A stretch of DNA of 64,000 bases from Flavobacterium sp. SUN052 (GTDB lineage: Bacteria > Bacteroidota > Bacteroidia > Flavobacteriales > Flavobacteriaceae). Shown here one piece after another: positions 25,916 to 35,000 of this stretch; position 1 is the first letter of the stretch; every line of letters begins with the position of its first letter. The position numbers and the translations under genes were made by a program. Under the pieces are notes generated by a model. That model did not search any database. It was not told where the DNA came from and saw nothing but the letters and a program-made list of their open reading frames with translations. Location: assembly GCF_028867935.1 (NCBI RefSeq), contig NZ_JAPQNS010000001.1, positions 868,001-932,000 on the forward strand, given 5' to 3'.

Positions 25916-27388
25916 ATGAAACACCTCATTACGATTCTTCTTATTCTCTGGCTTGTTCCCGTATCGTTCGGGCAGACACAATTGCCGGAAGTTGCCCTCA
26001 AAATTCAGCAGGTTGAAAAAGGCTTGTTACCAGCAGTGCAGATAGCAGGCAAACCTCCGGTTGGGTACACCATTGCCGAACGGATGCGCCAGTTCAAGGT
26101 TCCGGCTGTGAGCATTGCCGTAGTGAATAATGGCAAGGTTGAGTGGGCCAAAGCCTATGGTTATTTGAGCGTCGATAGTTTGCAAAAAGCCGACACCGAA
26201 ACGCTGTTTCAGGCAGCGTCGATTAGTAAACCCTTATCCGCACTGGGCGCGTTGAAGCTGGTTGAACAGGATAAACTCAGCCTGGATACGGACATTAACC
26301 AGTATCTCAAAAGCTGGAAAATCAAGCCGTCGCGGTACACTGAACAGAAACCCGTTACCCTGCGAGGATTATTGTCGCACACTGCTGGCCTAACGGTGCA
26401 TGGGTTTGGCGGCTATCCAAAAGGCAAAGCGTTACCGACACTGGTCCAGATTCTGAATGGTGAAAAACCAGCCAACTCGCCCGCTGTTGTGTCCGACACG
26501 GTTCCCGGTGTGCTTTTTAAGTACTCAGGTGGGGGTTATGTAGTGATGCAGCAGGCAATAGAAGACCTAACGGGCGAATCGTTTCCTGCCTTCATGCAAA
26601 AAACAGTGTTGACACCGCTCGGCATGAGCCACAGTACGTTTCAGCAGCCCCTACCCGGAGTGATGGGTAAAAATGTCAGCGTCGCCCATTTTGGCAATGG
26701 AAAAAAACTGCCCGGCGACTGGAACACCTATCCCGAAATAGCCCCCGCTGGCCTGTGGACAACACCCACCGATCTGGCTCAGTATATTATTGAGGTGCAA
26801 CAATCGCTACAGGGCAAGGGCAATCATGTGCTGTCGGAGACGATGACAAAAACGATGCTGACCAGACAAATCGGTAATCAGGGACTCGGACCCGGCCTCA
26901 ATAATGGAAACGGGCCGGGTACATTTGGGCATGGGGGTGGCAATGCCGGGTATCGCTGCTTTATTTACGCCTTTACGGAGTTGGGGCAGGGAGCGGTGAT
27001 TATGACCAATTCGGATGATGGCATGGACTTGTTCTACGACATTTATCGCGGCATTTCTCAGGCTTATAACTGGCCATCGTTCAAGTCGGTAACCAAAAAA
27101 GTAGAGACCCTGTCACCAGCGCAGTTAGACCGGTTGGTGGGCCGATATGAAGGCTACGGCGACAGAAAACCGGTGCTGGAAGTTACCCGGCGGGATGATG
27201 GCCTTCAGATTCGACAAAGCTGGGATGGTTACCGATTTGTATTGTTACCAGAGTCAGACATGAAGTTTTTTGTGAAAGATGACGGTGGCCCATTTACCTT
27301 TGAAACTGCTGCCGATGGCACTATCACCGCGCTGCTCGCCTTTGGCAGTGATCGTTGGACCAAAGTAAACTGGATGCTATGTCTCTGA
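25916..27388 (+). CDS. Serine hydrolase, beta-lactamase/penicillin-binding protein family
   Basis: 490 residues. A signal peptide spans about 1-19 (ending SFG). The class C-like fold carries the S-x-x-K nucleophile motif SISK (S102, K105). A Y-S-G motif is in FKYSGGGY, and the third motif is in FGHGGGNAGYR. A C-terminal extension (about 390-490) resembles the accessory domain found after many such hydrolases (LDRLVGRYEGYGDRKPVLEV). It is exported and probably acts on peptides or esters; an antibiotic substrate should not be assumed. Its last 10 bases overlap the start of the LytTR regulator, so the two are co-translated. Confidence 0.9.
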   Translation: MKHLITILLILWLVPVSFGQTQLPEVALKIQQVEKGLLPAVQIAGKPPVGYTIAERMRQFKVPAVSIAVVNNGKVEWAKAYGYLSVDSLQKADTETLFQAASISKPLSALGALKLVEQDKLSLDTDINQYLKSWKIKPSRYTEQKPVTLRGLLSHTAGLTVHGFGGYPKGKALPTLVQILNGEKPANSPAVVSDTVPGVLFKYSGGGYVVMQQAIEDLTGESFPAFMQKTVLTPLGMSHSTFQQPLPGVMGKNVSVAHFGNGKKLPGDWNTYPEIAPAGLWTTPTDLAQYIIEVQQSLQGKGNHVLSETMTKTMLTRQIGNQGLGPGLNNGNGPGTFGHGGGNAGYRCFIYAFTELGQGAVIMTNSDDGMDLFYDIYRGISQAYNWPSFKSVTKKVETLSPAQLDRLVGRYEGYGDRKPVLEVTRRDDGLQIRQSWDGYRFVLLPESDMKFFVKDDGGPFTFETAADGTITALLAFGSDRWTKVNWMLCL

Positions 27389-28074
27389 CTGCCATTGCTA
27401 TCGACGACGAACCTCAGGCCCTGGAAGTGATTCGACTTCATGCCGCCAAGGTTCCGTTTCTGGATCTAAAAGCGACGTTTACCGATGCCTTCGAAGCCAT
27501 TGCCTGGTTGCAAAACAACCGCGTTGACTTGCTGTTTCTGGATATTAAAATGCCGGATATATCGGGCGTTGAGGTGGTGAAGTGCCTCCCCGGGCGCGTG
27601 CCGATGGTGATCTTCACCACGGCCTATTCCGACTATGCCGTACAAGGGTTTGAACTTGATGCCGTCGATTACTTGCTGAAGCCGTTTTCGCTGGCCCGTT
27701 TTCTCAAAGCCTGTACCAAAGCGTACGATATGCACACGCTGCGGGCGGGCAACGTACCGGACTACATTTTCGTGAAAACGGGCTACGACGAAGAAAAAGT
27801 AATGCTCGACGATATTCTGTACATCGAAACAGAAGGCAACTACCTGTCGCTCGTATTGACAAACCGGAAATTACTCAGCCGTCAGACCGTTATTGATTTA
27901 CTTCAAAGTTTGCCCCGCGATCAGTTTGTGCGGGTGCATCGGTCTTACTGCGTGGCCGTCAATAAAATCACAAAAATGGCCCGCCAGGAAATTACCGTGG
28001 CGGGCCATGTTATACCCATTGGCGCATCCTACGAAGATGCCGTGGCAGCAATTCGTGCCCGACTCGTTTTGTAG
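27379..28074 (+). CDS. LytTR-family response regulator
   Basis: 231 residues from the ATG at 27379, giving MSLTAIAIDDEP; an earlier ATG at 27355 is rejected. The receiver domain (1-120) has the acidic pair D9/D10, phospho-acceptor D55 (FLDIKMPD), the threonine in FTTAYSDYA, and lysine in LLKPF. The LytTR DNA-binding domain (about 135-231) has DILYIETEGNYLSLVL and FVRVHRSYCVAV. It probably takes phosphate from the LytS-type kinase at 23672. It overlaps the hydrolase gene by 10 bases. Confidence 0.93.
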   Translation: MSLTAIAIDDEPQALEVIRLHAAKVPFLDLKATFTDAFEAIAWLQNNRVDLLFLDIKMPDISGVEVVKCLPGRVPMVIFTTAYSDYAVQGFELDAVDYLLKPFSLARFLKACTKAYDMHTLRAGNVPDYIFVKTGYDEEKVMLDDILYIETEGNYLSLVLTNRKLLSRQTVIDLLQSLPRDQFVRVHRSYCVAVNKITKMARQEITVAGHVIPIGASYEDAVAAIRARLVL

Positions 28075-28093
28075 GGCCCCACGACGGCACCGT

Positions 28094-28465
28094 TTACGCC
28101 AGCCTTGCCGAAGCTGAAGGCAGAAAAATTGTTTTGTCGCGCAGAAAAGCAGCAATCCAGACCAGAGCCATAGGCAATACGGCATTGAAAGCAGTGCCAT
28201 GTGATAGCTCGGTGGCTAGCGCCCCGGCAAAGTAACACGACAGCAGAATGAAGCCGAGTTTCATGGTTTTAGGATACAGGAAAAGCAGGGCAAACCCGAT
28301 TTCCATAATCCCCAGTACCGGAATATACGGTCCGACACCAATCTTGGTTAACCCTTCGACCAGTTCGGGCGATTTCATTAACTTCATAATCCCACTCAAA
28401 ATAACCATGCCAGCTGCCAGCACTGTGAAGGTGACGGTCAGTATCCGATTTACTTTAGGATTCAT
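28094..28465 (-). CDS. DoxX-like integral membrane protein
   Basis: 123 residues with four predicted membrane helices at about 8-26, 44-62, 68-88 and 93-110. The pattern, including SGIMKLM near the first helix and GIMEIGFALLFL, is that of the DoxX/DoxX-like family. Members sit in the inner membrane and are often linked to redox or thiol stress, but the biochemical role is poorly defined. It is divergent from the HxlR regulator gene, with a perfect palindrome between the two, so it is a likely target of that regulator. Confidence 0.8.
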   Translation of the reverse strand: MNPKVNRILTVTFTVLAAGMVILSGIMKLMKSPELVEGLTKIGVGPYIPVLGIMEIGFALLFLYPKTMKLGFILLSCYFAGALATELSHGTAFNAVLPMALVWIAAFLRDKTIFLPSASARLA

Positions 28466-28544
28466 CGTACGATAGATTTAGTGTTATCTCCTTCAACCGC
28501 GAAGTGAGGATACAAACGTACCTAAACCAACTATCCAATCGGTA

Positions 28545-28584
28545 GTAGTATACCAAAGGATAGTACTATCCTTTGGTATACTAC
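28545..28584. promoter_or_regulatory. 40-bp perfect palindrome, likely HxlR operator
   Basis: GTAGTATACCAAAGGATAGT (28545-28564) is exactly reverse-complemented at 28565-28584. It lies 35 bases before the HxlR start at 28620 and 79 bases before the DoxX-like start at 28465. HxlR/DUF24 regulators bind as dimers to palindromes in divergent promoter regions and often repress both genes. The assignment to this protein is inference from position and symmetry. Confidence 0.75.
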
Positions 28585-28619
28585 ATGGTGAATCGCAACT
28601 CGACCGCTATCTTTATTCT

Positions 28620-29018
28620 ATGAGCACAGTCATCGACGCAACACCGGCTACCATAGGGGCAAGATCAGGGCACACTGCCATAGAATGTACGCAGAGTTTA
28701 CAGGCCGTACAGGATGCCCTCTACGTGTTAAGCGGAAAATGGAAATTACCGATTATCATTGCCCTTAAGGGTACTCCTAGGCGTTTCGGTGAGTTACAGC
28801 GCATGGTGTCGGGCATTACCGCTAAAGTTCTCAGCAAAGAACTAAAGGAGCTGGAAATGAATGAGTTTGCCGTACGGCGGGTATATGCCACCATACCCGT
28901 TACTGTCGAGTATGAACTGACCGAATACAGCCAGTCATTAGACAGCATTATTGAGGCCTTGCGGAATTGGGGAGTTCAACACCGGACCCGGATTTTAGGG
29001 CAGACTAAGAGAGAGTAG
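28620..29018 (+). CDS. HxlR-family (DUF24) transcriptional regulator
   Basis: 132 residues. A winged helix spans about residues 25-118. The family signature LSGKWKLPIIIALKGTPRRFGELQRMV is followed by GITAKVLSKELKELEMNEFAVRRVY and YELTEYSQSLDSIIEALRNWG. A single cysteine near the N-terminus (C23, IECTQ) is at the position used for thiol or quinone sensing in several members of this family, so redox sensing is possible. It probably controls itself and the divergent DoxX-like gene through the palindrome at 28545-28584. Confidence 0.92.
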   Translation: MSTVIDATPATIGARSGHTAIECTQSLQAVQDALYVLSGKWKLPIIIALKGTPRRFGELQRMVSGITAKVLSKELKELEMNEFAVRRVYATIPVTVEYELTEYSQSLDSIIEALRNWGVQHRTRILGQTKRE

Positions 29019-29198
29019 TAAACGTCTAAAGTGGGTAAAGCTGAACCCTATCAAGGTAATTAAACGTAATAAATGGAAACTTACTAATAGCCATGTAGCT
29101 CACTTTACCTAAAAATAAGCAACAAAACCCCGAAAGGTCCGTTTTTTCTATAGTGGCCCTATTAGGGTTTGTTCGTTTTTTTAATTAATCAACACGTT

Positions 29199-29663
29199 AT
29201 GAAATCAATGCATGCACTGGCAGCCGTTTCGCTGCTATCTCTTTCCGCTTTGTTTTACTCCTGCAAAGACGACGACAATGGTACTACTCCCGTTGATAAC
29301 AACGACACGTTTGGCGCATCGCTCACCGGTTCTCAGGAGGTTCCTGCTGTTAGCACATCTGCAACGGGAAACTACACGGCTAATTTCGACAAGACAACCA
29401 AAGTTCTAAACTACACCGTCACCTATCAGGGGCTGACACCAACAGCGGGACACATTCACTCCGTGACGGCGACTACTGCCGAGGGAAACACAGGAGCTGT
29501 GAGTATTCCGTTCTCTAGTACGCTGACTTCGCCTATTATTGGCCAAGCTACGCTTACCCAGACCCAACAGGATGAGATGTACGCCAACCGTACCTATGCG
29601 AACCTGCATACTACAGCTAACCCCAATGGGGCAATCCGTGGTAATATTAAAAAGACAGACTAA
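29199..29663 (+). CDS. CHRD-domain lipoprotein
   Basis: 154 residues from the ATG at 29199; an earlier ATG at 29169 is rejected because it would precede the signal sequence. A lipoprotein-like signal ends in LFYSC, with the cysteine at about residue 22. The next residues are KDDDN, which resembles the acidic export signal of Bacteroidota surface lipoproteins. The CHRD domain fills the rest (FGASLTGSQEVPAVST, then TPTAGHIHSV, and ANLHTTANPNGAIRGNI). CHRD domains are known from chordin and bacterial surface proteins; no enzyme activity is assigned. The 180-base gap upstream shows no clear promoter match. Confidence 0.88.
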   Translation: MKSMHALAAVSLLSLSALFYSCKDDDNGTTPVDNNDTFGASLTGSQEVPAVSTSATGNYTANFDKTTKVLNYTVTYQGLTPTAGHIHSVTATTAEGNTGAVSIPFSSTLTSPIIGQATLTQTQQDEMYANRTYANLHTTANPNGAIRGNIKKTD

Positions 29664-29688
29664 AATAATTTAGCTTGTTCAAATTGGC

Positions 29689-29716
29689 AAAAAGACCGCC
29701 CTAGGGCGGTCTTTTT
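29689..29716. terminator. Bidirectional terminator between convergent genes
   Basis: A 28-bp perfect palindrome with AAAAAGACCGCCCT on one side and AGGGCGGTCTTTTT on the other. GC-rich stem plus A/T tails on both sides serve the CHRD gene (plus) and the T9SS protein gene (minus). Confidence 0.9.
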
Positions 29717-29764
29717 GTATGGGTATGGATTGTCGGAATTGTCGGGCTGAAAAAACGTGCGGTG

Positions 29765-31780
29765 TTACTGCTTAAGAACTTTGACAACATTCGTGCGGCT
29801 ACCCGACGACACGCGTAACAGATACATACCTCCGACCAAATGACCCACGGGAATCGTCTGCCGGTGTTTTTCGGTCGCCTGTGATGCTCGCTGACTCGAT
29901 ACAACGCGTCCCGTCGCATCGGAGAGTGCAAAATCGATATGCTGCCCGCCTGCTCCTGTGACTTCAACCACCAACTCCGACCCGACAACTGGGTTGGGTA
30001 ATACACGGGTGGTTAAACCAGCACCAGATTCTTCAAGACCAACCCGCGACTGACCACAGGCCGCTCTTAGATCGAAGTTTACTGTTACGCTGATTCCATT
30101 TTGGGTAGCTGTAATTGGAATCGTTTTAGGGTCAGCGCGTAAACCTGGCTCCACAACTCCAAAATTATTGGTGGCGGAGCTTCGGCTGATGCCCGGCGCG
30201 CTGAAAACGATGGGCGTGTTATTCCCCCCGGTGGTGTTGAATGTAATAGCTCCTGTCTGACAGTTATACGTTGGCTGGCTTATTGTCAAGGGGCCACCTG
30301 ATGGTGGTGGGGGAGGAGACGAACAGAAAGCCGCCAAATCGAAGATAATAGTGCTTGACTGTCCATTTTGAGTAGCTGTAATCGGAATGATTTTGGGATC
30401 GGCCCGCAAACCCGGCTCTACCGTGCCGCTGTTGCTGGTAGCCGAGGAACGGCTAATGCCGGGGGCGGAGTAAGTCATGGGAGAACCATCGCCCCCACTG
30501 GTATTGAAGGTTATTACCCCTGTCTGGCAGTTGTAGGTAGGTTGCAGGAGTGTAAAACCAGATACTGTCTCGGGCTTGAGTTTGACTAAAGCATCGTTGG
30601 CTGTGTTGAATACCAGACTACCATCCCCTGCCACAGCCAGAGCCGTTAAGGCACCATAGGCAGATGAGTTCGTAAATACTCGTTGCGTGGCCACATCAAG
30701 CCCGGCCTGATTGATCAGGACAATTTGCGGGTGTTGCCCACCTGATGTTGTTCCAACAGCATAGAACCCTCGACCTCCACTAGTGTACTGGGTAATAAAG
30801 GATTGTGATGTGGCATAAATGCCCGTAGAACGAACCCGTTTTGTATTGCTATCAGTATTTAGTTCCAGAATGGCGGTTGCTGCCGGATGGCCGCCCAGGG
30901 GAATGGAAGGGATACCCGTTCCAACCAGCGTGTACCCAGAACCATCGGGAGTTAGGATCGCATCAGTAACGGATTGAAGATCAGGTAACAGTTTTTGCCA
31001 CACCACATCCCCTTGCCCATTAAGCTTGGCTGCCCAGCCCGATTGTGGAGCATCGAGTTGGCCCGTTGCATTGTAGTAGCCAGCCAGCAGATAGCCGCCA
31101 TCGGGGGTAGTAATAATGGTTTTGCCACGGGTCAGGCTGCGGTCGGGAGAAGCGGGGTTTGGCGTTGGGTAAACGATGGTCTTCGTCCAGGTTTCGTTCA
31201 GTGAAGCATCAAATTTGCGCACCACCGCAACGGTTTGTACGTTTGGATTAGGACTCGTTACCAGCAACACAAACCCGCCATCTGGCGTGCCGGTCAGGTC
31301 TTCATATATATTGGGCGAACTCGAAAAACCAATCGACTTATTGGCAAGCTGACGATTTCCGTCTGCACTCAATTTGGTGAACAAAATGTTGCCCGTATTG
31401 TATTCAGTACCAATGTAGCCGGTTTCGCTATTGGTGGTTGCGGCCAACACAATTACCGATGTGAAAAAGCTGGAGAAAGGACGGGAAGGGAAATTTAAAA
31501 AGGTGATTCCATCAAGGGACCGAGTAAAAATTCTATTTCCCGTCAGCGAGTAGTTGGCAGCTAATCTGGAAAGAATAAACTGTCCCAAAATAGCTTCCTG
31601 TCGCCTGCTACTGTCTGCAGTAACGATAGTTCCATCGGTTTTGATCGCTAACCCCCGGCTTATCCTTGTGCTCCACTGCACATCGGGCACCGTTTGCGCC
31701 ACTGCCGTTTGGAATGATGCTACACCTACCCAAAGTAGGTATAAGAGAATCCACTTTGTTGAGTCATAGAGATTTTTCAT
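29765..31780 (-). CDS. Secreted protein with T9SS C-terminal sorting domain
   Basis: 671 residues from the ATG at 31780, which begins MKNLYDSTKWILL; an ATG at 31828 is upstream of the signal peptide and is rejected. A signal peptide spans about 1-28 (ending TAVAQ). A region of about 380 residues with propeller-like repeats follows (TPDGGFVLL, TPDGGYLLAG, TPDGSGYTLVG). Two tandem copies of a 78-residue module come next; both contain QPTYNCQTG, YSAPGISRSSAT or FSAPGISRSSAT, and VEPGLRADPK. A T9SS type A sorting domain ends the protein (LPNPVVGSELVVEV, then GMYLLRVSSGSRTNVVKVLKQ). It is probably cell-surface or secreted. The cargo function is not clear. Confidence 0.88.
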   Translation of the reverse strand: MKNLYDSTKWILLYLLWVGVASFQTAVAQTVPDVQWSTRISRGLAIKTDGTIVTADSSRRQEAILGQFILSRLAANYSLTGNRIFTRSLDGITFLNFPSRPFSSFFTSVIVLAATTNSETGYIGTEYNTGNILFTKLSADGNRQLANKSIGFSSSPNIYEDLTGTPDGGFVLLVTSPNPNVQTVAVVRKFDASLNETWTKTIVYPTPNPASPDRSLTRGKTIITTPDGGYLLAGYYNATGQLDAPQSGWAAKLNGQGDVVWQKLLPDLQSVTDAILTPDGSGYTLVGTGIPSIPLGGHPAATAILELNTDSNTKRVRSTGIYATSQSFITQYTSGGRGFYAVGTTSGGQHPQIVLINQAGLDVATQRVFTNSSAYGALTALAVAGDGSLVFNTANDALVKLKPETVSGFTLLQPTYNCQTGVITFNTSGGDGSPMTYSAPGISRSSATSNSGTVEPGLRADPKIIPITATQNGQSSTIIFDLAAFCSSPPPPPSGGPLTISQPTYNCQTGAITFNTTGGNNTPIVFSAPGISRSSATNNFGVVEPGLRADPKTIPITATQNGISVTVNFDLRAACGQSRVGLEESGAGLTTRVLPNPVVGSELVVEVTGAGGQHIDFALSDATGRVVSSQRASQATEKHRQTIPVGHLVGGMYLLRVSSGSRTNVVKVLKQ

Positions 31781-31934
31781 GGTCGAACGTGGTTTTGTTA
31801 GTTGTCTGCACTGATGAGCAAGGGGCAACTACCCCTGTTGTCGGCGGCTAAATTATAGGCTTAGCCAATACGGCAAGCGCCGGGAAATGGATTGTCCCCA
31901 GAGTGGAAGGAATAGTCTCCAAAGTGAAAGAAAC

Positions 31935-32077
31935 TACCCCACCCCAACCCCTCCCCTGAATTCAGGGGAGGGGCTAAAACCTCCAAAATAAGTCTCTTCA
32001 CTATGTTCGTAAATGGAGCAAAACGGTCAAAGTATAAGTCCCTCCCCTGAATTCAGGGGAGGGGTTGGGGTGGGGTA
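31935..32077. repeat. REP/BIME-like inverted pair
   Basis: Two 39-base units, 31935-31973 and 32039-32077, are inverted copies of each other with one mismatch. They are separated by 65 bases. Each unit contains its own palindrome centred on CCCCTGAATTCAGGGG, flanked by a C-rich or G-rich tail (CCCCACCCCAACC). They fill the gap between the T9SS protein gene and the hybrid sensor. The rest of this 300-base gap (31781-31934) shows no gene. Confidence 0.85.
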
Positions 32078-32080
32078 CTA

Positions 32081-35000
32081 TCAGCCCTTTCCCGCAAATT
32101 CAGCGGGGGTTACCTGATAAAATTCCTTGAAAACGGTGGCAAAATAGGTGGCTGTTTTGAAGCCTACGAGGTAAGCAGTTTGCGAAGCCGAATGGCCCGC
32201 CCGCAAAAGGTCGGCGGCTTTGCGCAGGCGATACTGGCGAATCAGTTCGGTAGGGGAGAGTTGAACAACACTGTGAATTTTCCGGTACAGCGTTTTCCGG
32301 CTCATGGCCAGTTGGTCGGCCAGCCAGTCCACATCAAGCGACGTATTACTTAAGTTGGCCTCCAGCAGTGCGTAGATCCGTTGCAGGAACATATCATTTA
32401 CGCTGACGATTGGCGTAGTGGTGTCGGGGTGGCTAAAGTGCTGCTTGTAATACTCGCGCAATTGTTGCTGGTGTGCCAGCAGGTTCCGTACACGCAGGTT
32501 CAGTTCGTCCAGATGAAACGGTTTCGACAGGTAGTCATCGGCTCCTTCCTGTAAGCCATCCAGCCGGCTTTGATGAGCCGCTTTAGCCGTGAGCAAGATC
32601 ACCGAAATATGGCTGGTGGCTGGGTTGGTTTTAATAAGGCGGGTTAGCTCATAACCATCCATACGAGGCATCATTACATCAGAAAGTATAATGTCGGGTA
32701 ATTCTGATTGAGCCAGTTGCCAGCCCATTTCACCGTCGGAAGCCCGCAGTACCTGGTAGGTCGTTGATAGCTCACTCGCCAGAAATTCGCGTAGTTCTTC
32801 GTTGTCTTCCACCACCAGAATTTGCGGATGATGACCGTGTTCTGCACGTTCGGCCGACACGGCCAGCTGCTGGGTTTCTGCTGGAACTTGAACTGACTTG
32901 GTGACAGAATTAGTCACACTAACAGGCAAGGGGGCTGTATGAACCGATGCGGACTGAACCGGCAAGGTTAGCCAAAACGTGGTTCCTTTGTTCGGCTGAC
33001 TGTCGACCGTAATGCTGCCACCTAGCAAGTCGACCAGTTCTTTCACCAGCGAAAGGCCGATTCCGGTGCCCTCATAAGCTCGCGTCCGGGAGGTGTCAAC
33101 CTGGTAGAACCGGTCGAAAATATGAGGGAGATTGTCCGGCGGAATTCCGATGCCCGTGTCAGCAATCTGAATCTGCATAGCCGATACGATCTCGTCGACC
33201 TGAATGGGGGTGAGTACGACGGTAATCAGACCTCCTTCGGTCGTGAATTTGAGAGCATTTGACAGGAGGTTGGTCAGGATTTTATCCCATTTGTCGGCGT
33301 CGAAAACGTACTCATTGGGTAATGAGTCGGCTTCAATCCTCAAACTGATTCCTCGTTGAATAGCCTGTTCGCGTATTAAATCAACCCGTTGACGTATAAA
33401 ATAACCCACTTCGCCCCGCATTGGCGAAACAGCCATCCGGTTAGCTTCCAGCTTCGAAAGGTCGAGTAACTGGTTAATGAGCTGCAACAATCGGGTAGCA
33501 TTGCGTTGAGCCAGCAAAAGCGTTTGCCGGGTTTGTGCATCGTGGTGCGGATTCTGGAGGAGCCGCTCGATCGGCGATAAAATCAGCGAAAGGGGTGTAC
33601 GGAATTCGTGGGTGATATTGGCAAAAAAGCGCGTTTTTAGTTCATCCACTGCTTTCAACTGTTCAGTCTCGCGCCGGTTGAAATCCAGCAATTGCTGCTG
33701 TCTGATTCGGTTCGCATAAAACCGGGTTAACCCCCAGATCGCTCCGCTTACCGTCAGCGCATATAGGAAATAGGCCCACCCCGTTTGCCACCACGGTGGA
33801 CGGATCACCAATGTAATGGAGGCTCCTTTTGGGTTCCAGATTCCATCACTGTTGGCGGCTTTTACCCGAAACGTATAGTGGCCAGGCGACAGGTCGGTGT
33901 AGTTAGCAAAATGGCGGCTGCCGTTCGGTACCCACTTTTTGTCGATACCTGTGAGTTGATACGCATACTGATTTTGCTCGGGTTGTGCGTACGTCAGGGC
34001 CGAAAACCCAAACGAAACAAAGTTTTCGTCGTGCCCGAGGGTGATAATGCTGTCGGTGATGGGTCGCGGCACATTCATCACGTTCAATTCGGTGATGTAC
34101 ACCGGGAACGGATGTGTATCGTCCCGAATACGATCCGGGTTAAAATGAATGACGCCGTTCAGGCTCCCGAAGAAAAGCTGGTCTTTGCCGCGAAAAACGG
34201 CGTTTCGCAGAAATCCATTGTCCGGCAAGCCATTAATAGTCTGGTAATTGCGAATTGTTTTTGTGCGTGGATTATAGAGGCAAAGCCCTTTGTCCGTACT
34301 GAGCCAGATAGCGCCGAAACAGTCACTCGTGACGCTCAGAACTGTATTGCTGAGCAGACCGTCGCGGGTCGTGATAGCCGAAAAAAGCCCGGTTGATGGA
34401 TCAAAACTATTCAAGCCGCCCTGTTGTGTGCCCAGCCAGATTGTACCCGCATCGTCTTCATAAATTGTTAGAATGTCATTCGTATTTAACCGACTTTTAT
34501 GCCCCGCTCTGTACCGAATAAATTGGCCGGTTCGTGGGTTAAGGCGACCAATACCCTGCTTTCGAAATAGTATCCAAACCTCGCCTGATTTACTGACCAA
34601 TAACCCGTAAACATACTGGTCGGGCAGGGCTGTCGGGTCGTTTGGCCGATATTTGTAGTAGTGGTAACGGTGACTTTTCGGATCAAACGAAGCAACCCCG
34701 CCGTCTCCCCCAATCCAAATCGCGCCCGTTGGCGACTTGTCGATATATTCGGCCGGAATTTCAGACGGATAAGCCGTGTATTTATTCGACGCCTGATCGT
34801 ATTGGTAGATTCCCGTTGCAGTGGCGAGCCAGATTCCCTTATCACCGTTTGGTAAAAACCCCTGAACGGCATTTTTGCCTTTACCCAGTGTGCCCAGCAT
34901 GTCGGAAGGAACAGCCAAGGGGCGATTGGTGCCTGGGCTGGTTCGGTAAGTAGTGTAGATGGTGCTCAACCAGAGTTGATCGTGGTGGTCCATCAGCAGA

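Noticed and set aside
25916..27388. Antibiotic-resistance beta-lactamase
   Set aside because: The family includes many esterases and peptidases; the motifs and C-terminal extension do not show a resistance enzyme.
31935..32077. CRISPR-like pair of repeats
   Set aside because: Only two units, in inverted and not direct orientation, and each is itself palindromic; this fits REP elements rather than CRISPR.
33785..34396. 203-codon open frame on the plus strand inside the hybrid sensor gene
   Set aside because: It is antisense to a gene with clear domain structure; the translation is low-complexity and has no recognisable fold.
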